64,000 nucleotides of DNA. It comes from Candidatus Thiothrix putei. Its GTDB lineage: Bacteria > Pseudomonadota > Gammaproteobacteria > Thiotrichales > Thiotrichaceae. The position numbers and the translations under genes are program-made. Where the stretch lies: positions 372,001-436,000 of the forward strand of contig CP124756.1 of NCBI GenBank assembly GCA_029972225.1. The letters run 5' to 3'. Of the stretch, positions 1 through 8,969 are shown piece after piece (position 1 is the first letter of the stretch; every line of letters begins with the position of its first letter). The notes below the pieces were generated by a model. The model made no database searches. It was given only the letters and a program-made list of their open reading frames with translations, and had not been told where the DNA came from.

Positions 1-451
1 CGATGCCAAAGGCGACTACGCCAAGGCGGAGTCGCTCTACAACCGCTCACTGGCGATATTGGAGAAGGCACTCGGCTCCGACCATCCCTATGTGGCAACG
101 GGTCTGAACAACCTAGCGAAACTCTACAGAAATCAAGGCGATTACGCCAAGGCGGAGCCTCTCCTCAAACGCTCACTGGCGATCAGGGAGAAGGCACTCG
201 GTGTCAACCATCCCGATGTGGCAATGAGCCTGAACGACCTGGCTTCGTTCTACAACACCCAAGGTAACTACGCCAAGGCGGAGCCACTCTACAACCGAGC
301 ATTGGCGATCTTTGAGAAGGCACTCAGCCCCGACCATCCCGATGTGGCAACGAGTCTTGATAATCTTGCTGTGTTGTACCGGAAAACAAAGCGGGAGGCT
401 GAAGCTGAACCACTGGAGCAGCGTGCAGCGAAGATCCTCGCCATCAAGTGA
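1..451 (+). CDS. TPR-repeat protein, 3' end only (runs off left edge)
   Basis: The frame is open from base 2 to the TGA at 449-451, so this is the C-terminal 149 residues of a longer protein. It holds about three 42-residue tetratricopeptide repeats of the kinesin-light-chain type (pattern YAKAEPLYNRALAI, EKALG, DHPDVATSLNNLA). It ends with a clean family-typical tail rich in Lys, Arg and Glu (KREAEAEPLEQRAAKI). Such repeats form helical scaffolds for protein-protein contacts. The gene is a paralogue of the TPR gene at 7.7 kb, so the signalling cluster at 0.7-7.6 kb is bracketed by two of them. The N-terminus, any signal peptide and the true start are outside the window. Family assignment is secure; partner and function are unknown. 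Confidence 0.9.
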   Translation, partial: DAKGDYAKAESLYNRSLAILEKALGSDHPYVATGLNNLAKLYRNQGDYAKAEPLLKRSLAIREKALGVNHPDVAMSLNDLASFYNTQGNYAKAEPLYNRALAIFEKALSPDHPDVATSLDNLAVLYRKTKREAEAEPLEQRAAKILAIK

Positions 452-640
452 TGAAAAGAAACCATCACCCGTAGAAGATACAATGGTGGAATGCGCTTGC
501 GAATTCCACCATTCACTGCTGCCCCAATAGACCATTTCCCCCCGCTTTTTCTTACGTAAAACTACCAATACCGCATTTATTTTTCCCGTTTTAATATGCG
601 CCTACCCCTCAATGAAAACATCAGTTTTTGTTGAGGTGAG

Positions 641-676
641 TTAACCCCGTTTCAAATTCATGGCGTATACCCTTTA
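641..676 (+). promoter_or_regulatory. promoter-like repeated element, copy A (upstream of SPFH operon)
   Basis: TTAACCCC at 641 is followed 23 bp later (start to start) by CGTATA at 664, and then by a TTTAGGG-like tail. The same arrangement occurs at 7632 and 15931, each time 40-80 bp upstream of a start codon. It has the geometry of a -35/-10 pair with about an 18-bp spacer, but does not match the sigma-70 consensus well. I infer a shared promoter or activator site. The rest of the 452-739 gap shows nothing else recognisable. Confidence 0.45.
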
Positions 677-739
677 GGGTTTTTCTTTAAATGCCTGATG
701 AAGCGTGGCAGTTCTTAACCAATCGTTGGTGAGGTGTTT

Positions 740-1669
740 ATGTATAGCAATTTTTTGATATTAATTTTTATTGGCTTGACCTTATGGCTTGTTTTTGGAA
801 GGTTTTTCCACGCCATTCCTGAAGGTTCGGTAGGTATTGTGACAGTCTTTGGGCGCTTGCGGCGTATTTTACTGCCGGGGCTGAGTATAACCGCACCCTG
901 GGAGAGTGTTTCCAAATTGAGTGTGCAATCCCGCGCAGTCGATCTGGAGTTTAAAGCGATTACCCTGGATCAGGCGAATGTGCATTTCAATTGCACCTTG
1001 TTGTTCAGTGTGGCGGGGTCGGATTATGCCAATGTGCAACGGGCAGCCTTTTCTTTCGCTAATGCCCATGAATTGCAGTTATCCATTCAGCGTTTGATAG
1101 AGGATGAAACCCGTACCTATACTGCGGGTAAACGCCAAGCTGAAATGATTGGCATGGATCAGGATGTCGTGACCCGCATCAAGCTCAATGTGGATAACCG
1201 TTTGGCAGAATGGGGCTACCGGATCATTGACTTGCGTTACCACAACCTGTGTTTTGACGAAGCAGTCATGAAGTCAATGGCGCGGGTCGTCACCGCTGTC
1301 AACGAGCGCGAAGCGGCTGAACACGAGGGGCAGGCATTGCTGATCCGTAAAACCAAGGATGCCGAAGCCAACGGTGCATTTATCTATATCAATGCCGAAG
1401 CCGAGCGCACGGCGTGGAAATTGCGTGGGCAAGGCATGGCTGAATTCCGCCGCGAAGTTGCCAAGGGCGTACACGATGCGGTGGATGAATTACAGGAAGC
1501 GGGTTTAGACCCCAATTACCTGCTGTTTTTCATGTACACCGAAGCCTTGAAACACGTCGCGGAAAACTCCAAAGCGGGTCACACCATTTTCCTCAATACC
1601 CACCCCTCGATGCCGCAAGACATCATGTCGCAATTGTCCACGTTTCATACCCCCCCTAAAACGGCTTAA
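740..1669 (+). CDS. SPFH / band-7 domain membrane protein
   Basis: 309 aa. One N-terminal membrane segment (residues about 3-20) is followed by an SPFH (stomatin/prohibitin/flotillin) domain with EGSVGIVTVFGRLRRIL and LLPGLSITAPW. A long Glu/Ala-rich helical region follows (NEREAAEHEGQALLIRKTKDAEA), as in family members that oligomerise as membrane scaffolds. I chose ATG at 740 because GAGG at 731-734 sits 5 bases upstream; a GTG at 734 is the alternative. It is the first gene of a cluster with vWA, PP2C, kinase/FGE and LysM proteins, 15 bp upstream of the vWA gene. An SPFH partner suggests the phosphorylation module acts at the membrane (inference). Confidence 0.85.
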   Translation: MYSNFLILIFIGLTLWLVFGRFFHAIPEGSVGIVTVFGRLRRILLPGLSITAPWESVSKLSVQSRAVDLEFKAITLDQANVHFNCTLLFSVAGSDYANVQRAAFSFANAHELQLSIQRLIEDETRTYTAGKRQAEMIGMDQDVVTRIKLNVDNRLAEWGYRIIDLRYHNLCFDEAVMKSMARVVTAVNEREAAEHEGQALLIRKTKDAEANGAFIYINAEAERTAWKLRGQGMAEFRREVAKGVHDAVDELQEAGLDPNYLLFFMYTEALKHVAENSKAGHTIFLNTHPSMPQDIMSQLSTFHTPPKTA

Positions 1670-1684
1670 CCAAGGAGCAATGTT

Positions 1685-2344
1685 ATGGCGATTGATTTTG
1701 ATAAAGTCCAGTTTGATGTTGGCAATCCTGAACCCCGTTGCCCGTGTGTGCTGTTGCTGGATACATCCGGCTCAATGGATGGGCAGCCGATGCATGAACT
1801 CAATACCGGTTTGCAAGCCCTGCGTGAAGCCTTGCTCAAGGATGAGTTGGCAATGTTACGCATTGAACTGGCGATCGTTACCTTTGGCTCGTCTGCTGAA
1901 CTCATTCAGGATTTTGTATCGGCTGATCAGTTCATTCCCCCGGTATTGTCCGCAGAAGGTTATACCCCGATGGGGATCGCCATCAATCTGGCGCTGGATC
2001 AACTGGATGACCGCAAGCGCGTGTATAAGGCAAATGGCGTTTCTTATTACCGTCCGTGGGTCTTTCTAATCACTGATGGCGCACCCTCCGACCATTGGAA
2101 AGGCGCGGCACAGCGGGTAAAAGAGGCAGAGCGCGACAAGAAAGTAGCGTTCTTTTCGGTCGGCGTGCAAGGTGCGGATATGGCGGTATTGGGGCAGATT
2201 TCCATTCGTGAGCCGATCCAGTTGAAAGGGCTGAACTTCCGGGACATGTTTGTCTGGTTATCTGCCAGCCTCAGCAGTGTTTCCCGTTCCAGCCCCGGCG
2301 ACACCGTTGCGTTGCCATCCCCGCAAGGGTGGGGGGAAGTATGA
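1685..2344 (+). CDS. vWA domain protein, TerY-like
   Basis: 219 aa, soluble. A von Willebrand factor A domain fills the protein. The metal-ion-dependent adhesion site is complete: DTSGSMDGQ near residue 21, the Thr of GYTPMG near 97, and the Asp of LITDGAPSD near 128. The length and the immediate PP2C and kinase neighbours match TerY of the TerY-P triad known from tellurite-resistance (ter) stress systems, where the vWA protein is thought to be a metal-dependent adaptor for phosphorylation. GGAG 8 bases upstream supports the ATG. The stop overlaps the PP2C start (ATGA), indicating translational coupling. The last 20 residues ([17 protein letters not shown]) are outside the domain and may be a disordered tail. 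Confidence 0.88.
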   Translation: MAIDFDKVQFDVGNPEPRCPCVLLLDTSGSMDGQPMHELNTGLQALREALLKDELAMLRIELAIVTFGSSAELIQDFVSADQFIPPVLSAEGYTPMGIAINLALDQLDDRKRVYKANGVSYYRPWVFLITDGAPSDHWKGAAQRVKEAERDKKVAFFSVGVQGADMAVLGQISIREPIQLKGLNFRDMFVWLSASLSSVSRSSPGDTVALPSPQGWGEV

Positions 2345-3108
2345 CATGGCAAATCATGGGGGCATCCGTGCAGGGTACAAGCCATGTGCGTAGCGGTTTG
2401 CCCTGTCAGGATGCGTTTGCGTATCAGGTGAATGGGCAAGGTGTCTGGTTGGCAGTTGCGGATGGTCTCGGTTCTGCCCCACGTGCGGAACAGGGGGCAA
2501 AGCTGGCTGTTACCAATGTGCTGGCAGCCCTACAGAGCGGGCATCATGCCCACCATACTGTTGCGCCTTCCTGGGAACATCAGCTAGCGGCTGCTTTCAA
2601 GCATACCCGTGAATGTTTGCAACAAGAGGCTGATGCAGAAAATGTACCCTTGCGTGAGTACGGCACAACCTTGCTGGTCGTGGTGATGGAACGTGACTGC
2701 TTTGCCACGGCGCACATTGGCGACGGTACGATTGTCGCGCTGCTGGCAGACGGTTCCCTGCTTACTGCCAGTACGCCGCAACGGGGTGAATACGCCAACG
2801 AAACCACCCCGCTGACCGCCGACCATGCGCTTGATTCGCTGTGTATTTCCGTCCACCACCCTGTTCAGGTTCAAGCCGTCGCCTTGTTGACCGATGGCTT
2901 GCAAAACCTGTCTTTGAACCTCGCCAGTGGAATACCGTATGCGCCGTTTTTCACGCCACTCTTTGACGCAATCACACGCCAGCCGTTCGACGCGCCAGCG
3001 ATGTCTGCGCAACTTGCGGATTTTCTGGCATCGGAACGGGTATGTTCCAAAACGGACGATGACAAAACCCTGCTGATGGCAGGCAGAGTCTCGGTTACTG
3101 GGGAGTAA
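2341..3108 (+). CDS. PP2C-family protein phosphatase of TerY-P triad
   Basis: 255 aa. It carries the metal-binding Asp motifs of PP2C Ser/Thr phosphatases: PCQDAF near residue 23, LAVADGLGS near 40, AHIGDGTIV near 124, LLTDGLQNL near 182 and KTDDDKTLL near 242. The expected role is to dephosphorylate targets of the adjacent kinase. The start ATG at 2341 overlaps the vWA stop by four bases, and the stop lies 16 bp before the kinase gene, so the three genes form one operon. No membrane segment. Assignment to the family is firm; the substrate is not known. Confidence 0.88.
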   Translation: MTWQIMGASVQGTSHVRSGLPCQDAFAYQVNGQGVWLAVADGLGSAPRAEQGAKLAVTNVLAALQSGHHAHHTVAPSWEHQLAAAFKHTRECLQQEADAENVPLREYGTTLLVVVMERDCFATAHIGDGTIVALLADGSLLTASTPQRGEYANETTPLTADHALDSLCISVHHPVQVQAVALLTDGLQNLSLNLASGIPYAPFFTPLFDAITRQPFDAPAMSAQLADFLASERVCSKTDDDKTLLMAGRVSVTGE

Positions 3109-3124
3109 GGGAGGAGCGTGTTGT

Positions 3125-4411
3125 ATGAGCGTTTACACGACAGCGGCTAAGCAAACCATCACGACCTTGCGCGAGCTGGGCAAGGGCGGTGAAGGTATCG
3201 TGTACACGGTCAAGGAAAAACCCGACCAGGTGGCGAAGATTTACTATCCCGCCCAGCGTACTGCCAGCAAGGAAAGCAAGTTACGGGTCATGGTTGCCCG
3301 TCCACCCGTTAGCCTGTCGGGTGGAGGGCTGAATCATGCTATCGCGATTGCCTGGCCGCTGGATATGTTGTACGAGCAGGGGCAGTTTGCAGGCTACCTG
3401 ATGCCCAGGGTGAGTAAAAGCCCGGATATTTTCAAGGTTTACCACCCCCAGTTACGGCTTAAGAATCATCCTGCAATGGACTGGCGGCATCTGCACGCGA
3501 TTGCTAAAAATCTGGCAATAACCCTAGATGGCTTGCACGGTTACGGCTATGTAGTCGGTGACATCAACCAGAAAAACGTGCTGGTAAGCAAGAATGTGCA
3601 GGTAACGTTGGTCGATACCGATTCGTTTCAGGTGAAGGATCAGGGGGGGAAGCTGTTTCATTGTCCTGTGGGTGTACCTGAATACACCCCGCCGGAATTG
3701 CAGGGCGTGCATTTGGGCAGTGTTGAACGCACGGAATACCATGACCGTTTTGGTTTAGCGGTGGTGCTGTTCCAACTGTTGATGGAGGGGGTTCACCCGT
3801 TCACAGGCGTTCCGGTTGACCCTGCGTTTTCTGCTACCGGGGAGTTTTACCTGTACTGTATCAAACAGGGTATTTTCCCCTATCAGGTGGGGAGCAAGTT
3901 TGTACCGCCACCTCATGCACCGCGTTTCAATACCTTGAACCCTGGTGTACAGGATCTGTTTTTACGCTGTTTTGCGATCGGCCTGCACTTCCCCACGTCC
4001 CGCCCCAGCGCCCGTGAATGGGCTGATGCGCTGGGGGAGGCAGAAAAGCAGTTGGTGCAATGCAAAACCCACCCCTCTCACTGGTATTCGGCGCACTTAA
4101 GCCAGTGCCATTGGTGTCAGACCAAGCAAAAAACCAGACCGCGCTCTCAAGTAGTGATACCACAGCAGAGAGCTGTTGCGCCGGTTGCTCCTGCCGTTCC
4201 AGTGACTTTTCCCTCCTTATCCCTGCCTGCGTGGCTATCGCCGATTTGGAATCGCTCATTCATGACATTGACCGTGGGTGAATTATTCTGGATCGGCTTG
4301 GCGGAAGTGGCCTGTTTCTTTTCAAGTGGTTTTATTGTGTATTTTCTCGTGGGGCAATGGCTCAAAGGTGTTGGGTTACTGTTCGTTGCAGGAGTTATAC
4401 TTTGCCCGTGA
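3125..4411 (+). CDS. TerY-P-type Ser/Thr kinase, 5' part of a kinase-FGE fusion cut by an IS
   Basis: A kinase domain of the TerY-P kind: glycine loop LGKGGEGIVY (residues 17-26), Lys in VAKIYY, catalytic loop VVGDINQKNVLV (about 141-152) and metal loop VTLVDTDSF in place of DFG. After the kinase comes the zinc-ribbon-like signature typical of this family, CKTHPSHWYSAHLSQCHWC (around residues 317-335). A hydrophobic segment from about residue 380 follows. An IS630-type element inserted at TA 4396-4397 ends the frame after four or five IS-encoded residues (stop at 4411). Deleting the IS and one TA joins codon 424 in frame to the ORF at 5528-6450, giving a 731-aa protein: kinase, Zn ribbon, membrane segments, FGE domain. 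The kinase half may still be made. Confidence 0.85.
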   Translation: MSVYTTAAKQTITTLRELGKGGEGIVYTVKEKPDQVAKIYYPAQRTASKESKLRVMVARPPVSLSGGGLNHAIAIAWPLDMLYEQGQFAGYLMPRVSKSPDIFKVYHPQLRLKNHPAMDWRHLHAIAKNLAITLDGLHGYGYVVGDINQKNVLVSKNVQVTLVDTDSFQVKDQGGKLFHCPVGVPEYTPPELQGVHLGSVERTEYHDRFGLAVVLFQLLMEGVHPFTGVPVDPAFSATGEFYLYCIKQGIFPYQVGSKFVPPPHAPRFNTLNPGVQDLFLRCFAIGLHFPTSRPSAREWADALGEAEKQLVQCKTHPSHWYSAHLSQCHWCQTKQKTRPRSQVVIPQQRAVAPVAPAVPVTFPSLSLPAWLSPIWNRSFMTLTVGELFWIGLAEVACFFSSGFIVYFLVGQWLKGVGLLFVAGVILCP

Positions 4412-5525
4412 ATAGCTGTTGAATAATGAGAAGCCCTCAAGCAAAGTACGGCTGTTATTGGCAACCGGTCGTCCTTTCCATGATCCAGATAGACTTCAGC
4501 GAATCCGATCAAACCGCCTTGAATGAGGGGCGTTACCGCCATGCCCACCCTCGCGTCCGCCAACGGATGGAAGTGTTGTGGCTAAAAAGCCAGGGAATGG
4601 CGCATGGGGACATTGAACGGCTGGCACAGGTGAGTTCAACGACGGTCACCCGTTATTTGAAACGTTACCAACAAGGTGGGATCGCTGCCTTGGAACAACT
4701 GGATTTCCGTCGCCCAACCCGCCGGTTGGAACCTTTCCGTGAGCCCCTGAAGAAACATTTTGAGAAGCATCCACCGACCCGGATCAGTCAGGCGATCGCT
4801 GATATACAGCGCTTAACCGGCCTTGAACTCAAGCGGGAAGCCGTGCGGCTATTCCTGCATGACTTGGGTTTGTCCGTCAGGAAGGTGGGGATGATACCGG
4901 CGAAAGCCGACCCTGCTGCCCAGGAGACTTTTAAAAAAAGAGCTGGAGCCGCGTCTTGAGGAGGCCAAGGCCGGAAAACGCGCCGTTTTCTTTGTCGACG
5001 CCGCCCATTTTGTCCTGGCCCCGTTTCTGGGGTTCCTGTGGTGTTTCACCCGGCTGTTCATCCGCGCCCCTGCCGGACGCCAGCGCTACAATGTCCTCGG
5101 TGCGTTGAATGCAGTCACCCATGAACTGGTCACCGTGACCAATGACAGTTACATCAACTCCCAAAGTGTTTGTCAGTTGCTTCGGCAAATCAAGGCATTG
5201 GCCCTGGATGTCCCGGTGACCTTGGTGATGGACAATGCCCGTTACCAGCGCTGTAGCCTGGTACAAACATTCGCCCAAACACTCGGGATCGAACTGTTGT
5301 TCCTACCCGCTTATTCCCCCAACCTGAACCTGATTGAGCGCCTCTGGAAGTTTGTGAAGAAGGAATGCCTGTATTCACGTTACCATGAAAACTTTACCGC
5401 GTTTGCGCAGGCCATTGATGCCTGTTTGGCACAAACCCACACTACGCATAAAAAAGCCTTGGACTCCTTGCTGACTCTCAACTTTCAGACCTTTGAGGAA
5501 TCTGCAATTATGGGCGGTTGAAGTA
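4398..5525 (+). mobile_element. IS630-family insertion sequence (1128 bp), inside kinase-FGE gene
   Basis: Ends read TACTT...AAGTA and are flanked by the TA target duplication (4396-4397 and 5526-5527), as expected for IS630/Tc1-type elements. The boundary is fixed by reading-frame restoration of the host gene. It encodes one transposase split by a homopolymer. It is distinct from the three other IS630-type copies in this window, whose sequence is only distantly related. Confidence 0.9.
4480..5521 (+). CDS. IS630-family transposase (two frames)
   Basis: The first frame (4480-4959) carries the N-terminal helix-turn-helix region (HPRVRQRMEVLWLKSQGMAH). The second frame, entered near the A7 run at 4933-4939 and ending at 5521, carries the catalytic DDE domain: FVDAAHFV, TLVMDNARYQ and NLNLIERLWKFVKKE. 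A +1 shift (or loss of one A) at the A-run fuses them into one protein of about 345 aa. This may be programmed slippage or a simple mutation. ATG 4480 precedes IQIDFSESDQ; an upstream ATG at 4426 is open but unlikely to be used. Confidence 0.82.
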
Positions 5526-5527
5526 TA

Positions 5528-6450
5528 CTTGGCTGAGACCCTGGTTGTGGTTGGTCGTGGCGGTTGATGTCTGCGGTATTGTCCTGAAAAGAAGCCGTGG
5601 TGTTCCTTACGGGGTGTTGACGCCCGGTTTTAACCAGTCGCAGCTTATTGCGGCATTGGGTGTACCAGCACGCTTGTTTCCTGCTCTGAAAGCCAAGTTT
5701 AAAGCTAAGGCACTTACTTTCATTGGTGTGTTGATACCGTTGTTGCTTGTCCTATTTCTGTTTTGGCAACGGGATGCTGTCGACAACTGGTTGACCCACT
5801 GGCTGGATATGCCAGTGCCAACAGAAGTGGGTGCAGCACCTGTACCTGTTGCAGTCGTTGATGTACCTGTCATGGTATCCATCCCCGCTGGCACTGGTAT
5901 TAACGCTTTCCAGATAGGTCAATACGAAGTGACGTTTGACGAATGGGATGCGTGTGCAGCAGAGAATGCGTGTGTTCATGCGGAAGATGCTGGTCATGGA
6001 CGTGGCAGACATCCCGTCATCAACGTTAATTACGCTGACATCCAACAGTATTTGCAATGGCTAAACCATAAAACAGGCGACCAATACCGTCTGCCCACAG
6101 CAGCGGAATGGGAATACGCCGCCCGTGGAAATAGCCACACAGATTACCCGTGGGATAAGAATACTATCCGTTGTGAGGATGCCAATTATGACCGCGATGC
6201 TTGCGGGATAAGTGGCACGACCTCTGTTGGTGTCTATCCGGCGAACCGCTTTGGGCTGTATGACACGGTGGGCAATGTCTGGGAATGGGTCTCGGATTGC
6301 TGGGGTGCTTGCGAAAACCCGGATCTGTACGTTATGCGGGGCGGTTCCTACCTGCTAAAGGAAGCAGAGGTAAAAACTGTTGCTCGTGGGCATATCTTGA
6401 AGCATGAACGCAGGGGCAGCGTGGGGTTCCGCCTTGCCAAAAGCGACTAA
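5528..6450 (+). pseudogene. 3' part of the kinase-FGE fusion: membrane segments plus FGE-sulfatase domain
   Basis: This frame continues the kinase gene once the IS is removed. It starts with the end of a hydrophobic stretch (WLWLVVAVDVCGIVLKRSRG), then a further membrane helix (TFIGVLIPLLLVLFLFW), a Pro/Val linker, and a formylglycine-generating-enzyme (FGE/SUMF1) domain. Domain motifs: QIGQYEVTFDEW, YRLPTAAEWEYAARG, NRFGLYDTVGNVWEWVSDC, VMRGGSY and GSVGFRLAKS. The active-site Cys pair of true FGEs near RGGS is absent (YLLKEAEV instead), so a binding or sensory role is more likely than catalysis. Topology with the kinase in the cytosol would put the FGE domain outside. An ORF open from 5518 could still be translated from the IS edge. 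The stop is 22 bp before the LysM gene. Confidence 0.82.
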
Positions 6451-6472
6451 TGGAATATCACAGGAGTTGAAG

Positions 6473-7582
6473 ATGAAATACCCAACAAACGCATTTCAGA
6501 CCTTTTGCGGGCTACTGCTGCTCATCGTGGCGTGGGTTAACCCTGTCGAGGCGCGTAGTCCTGATGAAATCAAGGCCAGTGGCGAAATAAAAATTGCCAT
6601 TAGTGGCGTGGATTTGCCACCTTTTGGTTTTAAACAGGCGGTTGAACCCGTTGGAATAGATCCTGATTTGGGAAAAATGTTGGCAACCTCCTTGGGAGTC
6701 AAGCCAACATGGGTGTATTACGCCAATCTGCCCGACAGGGAGAAACTGTTGATGGATCAAACCGTTGATGTGGTGATTGGGGTTTATTCCATCTCTGAAA
6801 AACGGCTGGAATCGGTGAGTTTTTCCCAGCCTTATTATAAGGGCGGCTCTTGCGTCATGATTCGGAGCGCGGACAAAAATACCCTTCAGAATCCTACCGG
6901 GCTACGCAATAAACGCCTGGTAACAGCGGCAGGCAGTATCCATCAGGACATTATTTTGTCATTTGTGCCGGGTATCAAATCACTGGCCTACGTCGATGAC
7001 ATTACCGCCAGCTATGCAGACCTGAAAGCGGGAAACGTGGATGCGGTGGTCTACGACAAGCCGATACTGGATTATTACGTTGCCAAGCACAGTGATTTTT
7101 ACGTTATTCAGGAAGCACTTGCACCTGATGAATACGGTATTGGCCTTAATCGTGGTGACAAAGCATTGTTGGTTTATGTTAACGACTTTCTCGATACCGT
7201 GCGGAGCAATGGGGATATTGAACGGCTGTTTACCCAATATTCTACGCAAGAAACCAAGTTACCCGATGTGACAGGCTACACCGCATTTACGCCCTATACG
7301 GTGAAACCCGGTGACTCGCTGGTCAAAATTGCGTTTAACACTTACCACGACCCCAGCAAATGGTCGCTTATCCACAAGGCAAACCAAACGCTTATCCCTG
7401 TCGCCAACCTTATCCATATCGGTGATATTCTTCAGTTACCGACGTTGGCAGATTCAAACAGCCTCCGATCACCCCTTGCGTGTCAGGAGAAGCTGCAAAA
7501 ATTAAGTGCAATAAAAGCGGGTATTTCCCCCGAAGCCTATCAGCAAAGGGAGGCTGAAATCGTCAAGGAATGCACTCAGTAA
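6473..7582 (+). CDS. periplasmic solute-binding protein (family 3) fused to LysM
   Basis: 369 aa. A signal peptide (MKYPTNAFQTFCGLLLLIVA, cleavage near VEARS) is followed by a family-3 amino-acid-type binding domain (GEIKIAISGVDLPPFGF, DPDLGKMLATSLGV, VVIGVYSISEKRLESVSFSQ). A C-terminal LysM domain follows at about residues 278-325 (YTVKPGDSLVKIAFNTYHDP, IHIGDILQLP). LysM binds peptidoglycan, so this predicts a ligand sensor tethered to the cell wall. No ABC permease or ATPase genes are nearby, which argues for sensing over transport. CAGGAG at 6461-6466 precedes the ATG at 6473. It lies 22 bp after the FGE stop and probably belongs to the same operon. Confidence 0.85.
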   Translation: MKYPTNAFQTFCGLLLLIVAWVNPVEARSPDEIKASGEIKIAISGVDLPPFGFKQAVEPVGIDPDLGKMLATSLGVKPTWVYYANLPDREKLLMDQTVDVVIGVYSISEKRLESVSFSQPYYKGGSCVMIRSADKNTLQNPTGLRNKRLVTAAGSIHQDIILSFVPGIKSLAYVDDITASYADLKAGNVDAVVYDKPILDYYVAKHSDFYVIQEALAPDEYGIGLNRGDKALLVYVNDFLDTVRSNGDIERLFTQYSTQETKLPDVTGYTAFTPYTVKPGDSLVKIAFNTYHDPSKWSLIHKANQTLIPVANLIHIGDILQLPTLADSNSLRSPLACQEKLQKLSAIKAGISPEAYQQREAEIVKECTQ

Positions 7583-7631
7583 TATTACCAATATGCAGCC
7601 TTATGTTTAAAGGGTACTGTGGGGGGGAAAA

Positions 7632-7670
7632 TTAACCCTGTTTTCAGATTCGCAACGTATAGCTTGTAGG
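7632..7670 (+). promoter_or_regulatory. promoter-like repeated element, copy B (upstream of TPR gene)
   Basis: TTAACCCT at 7632 and CGTATA at 7656 (24 bp start to start), then TTGTAGGG, parallel to copies at 641 and 15931. The TPR start lies about 55 bp further on. Confidence 0.45.
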
Positions 7671-7718
7671 GTGAGAGGTGCGGCGGCTTTAAAATACCAA
7701 TTCAAGGAGATTGATCAA

Positions 7719-8858
7719 TTGAAACGTCAAACCATCATGACAGCCTTATTGCGATGGGTGCGAGCCGCCCCGCCATTACACGCACAAACCGCCGGTGACG
7801 AATGGGAGCGTCTCAATCAAGAGAGCGAGGATCTTCTTGATGCGGAGAAGTACGAACGCGGCGTTGTTGTCGCCAAGAAGGCTCTGGAAATAGCTGAGAA
7901 AAATGTCGGTGCGGATCATCCCGACGTGGCGACGAGCCTGGACAACCTAGCGGGACTCTACGATGCGGAAGGTGAGTACGTGGAAGCGGAGGTGCTCTAC
8001 CAGCGTTCGCTGGCGATTAGGGAAAAGGCACTCGGCGCGGATCATCCCGACGTGGAGGTGAGTCTGAACAACCTAGAGGAAGTCTATAGAAAGCAAGGGT
8101 ACGACGAAAACAACTACGAGCGAGTGGATTCGTTCTACCAGCGTTCGCAGGAGATTAGGGAGAAAGCGCTGGAGATTAGGGAGAAGGCACTCGGTGCGGA
8201 TCATCCCGACGTGGCGATGAGCCTGAACAACCTAGCAGCACTCTACGAAACGCAAGGTGAGTACGAGGAAGCGGAGCCGCTCTACCAGCGTTCGCTGGCG
8301 ATTAGGGAGAAGGCACTCGGCGCGGATCATCCCGACGTGGCGATGAGCCTGAAAGACCTGGCGGAAGTCTATAGAAAACAAGGTGAGTACGCGCAAGCGG
8401 AGCTGCTCCTCAAGCGTTCGCTGGTGATCAGGGAGACGGCACTCGGTGCGGATCATCCTGACGTGGCGAGGAACCTGAAAGATCTGGCATTTATCTACTA
8501 TATGCAAGGTGAGTACGCGCAAGCGAAGCCGGTCTACCAGCGAGCACTGGCGATCAGGGAGAAGGTACTTGGTGTGGATCATCCTGACGTGGCGACGAGC
8601 CTGAAAGACTTGGGGGGACTCTACAAAGCGCAAGGTGAGTATTTGCAAGCGGAGCCGTTCTACCAGCGTTCGCTGGCGATTAGGGAGAAGGTATTTGGTG
8701 CGGATCATCCCGACGTGGCGACGAGCCGGGGCAATCTGGTGGAACTTTACAGAGCGCAAGCAAGGTCAGCACGCGCAAGCCAAGCCGCTCTTCAAACGCT
8801 CGATGGCGATAGGGAGAAAGCACTCGGCGCGGCTCATCCCGACGTAGGAGGAGCCTGA
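7719..8858 (+). CDS. kinesin-light-chain-type TPR protein with decayed 3' end
   Basis: 379 aa if started at TTG 7719 (AAGGAG at 7704-7709); ATG 7737 is an alternative. The first 25 residues resemble a signal peptide (TALLRW...PLHAQTA), perhaps blurred by mutation. About seven 42-residue TPRs follow with EKALGADHPDVAMSLNNLA-like units. A degenerate short unit lies near residue 145 (SQEIREKALEIREKALGADH), looking like an internal partial duplication. After 8755 the repeat is broken: a 4-bp duplication (GCAA) and later single-base changes shift the frame, so the usual tail (compare LCRATKRDVEAS in another frame, ending about 8925) is lost. The protein is a paralogue of the gene at 1-451. Confidence 0.8.
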   Translation: MKRQTIMTALLRWVRAAPPLHAQTAGDEWERLNQESEDLLDAEKYERGVVVAKKALEIAEKNVGADHPDVATSLDNLAGLYDAEGEYVEAEVLYQRSLAIREKALGADHPDVEVSLNNLEEVYRKQGYDENNYERVDSFYQRSQEIREKALEIREKALGADHPDVAMSLNNLAALYETQGEYEEAEPLYQRSLAIREKALGADHPDVAMSLKDLAEVYRKQGEYAQAELLLKRSLVIRETALGADHPDVARNLKDLAFIYYMQGEYAQAKPVYQRALAIREKVLGVDHPDVATSLKDLGGLYKAQGEYLQAEPFYQRSLAIREKVFGADHPDVATSRGNLVELYRAQARSARASQAALQTLDGDREKALGAAHPDVGGA

Positions 8859-8969
8859 ACAACCTAGTGGCACTGTGTCGAGCCACCAAGCGGGACGTGG
8901 AGGCGAGCGGTGCGGCTGCATACTGACCGGTGTCTTAATGAAAGGCATGGATTACTAATGAGGTTGATT

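Noticed and set aside
734..7582. A complete tellurite-resistance (ter) operon
   Set aside because: Only the TerY-P triad is present; no terA/B/C/D/E-type genes are in the window.
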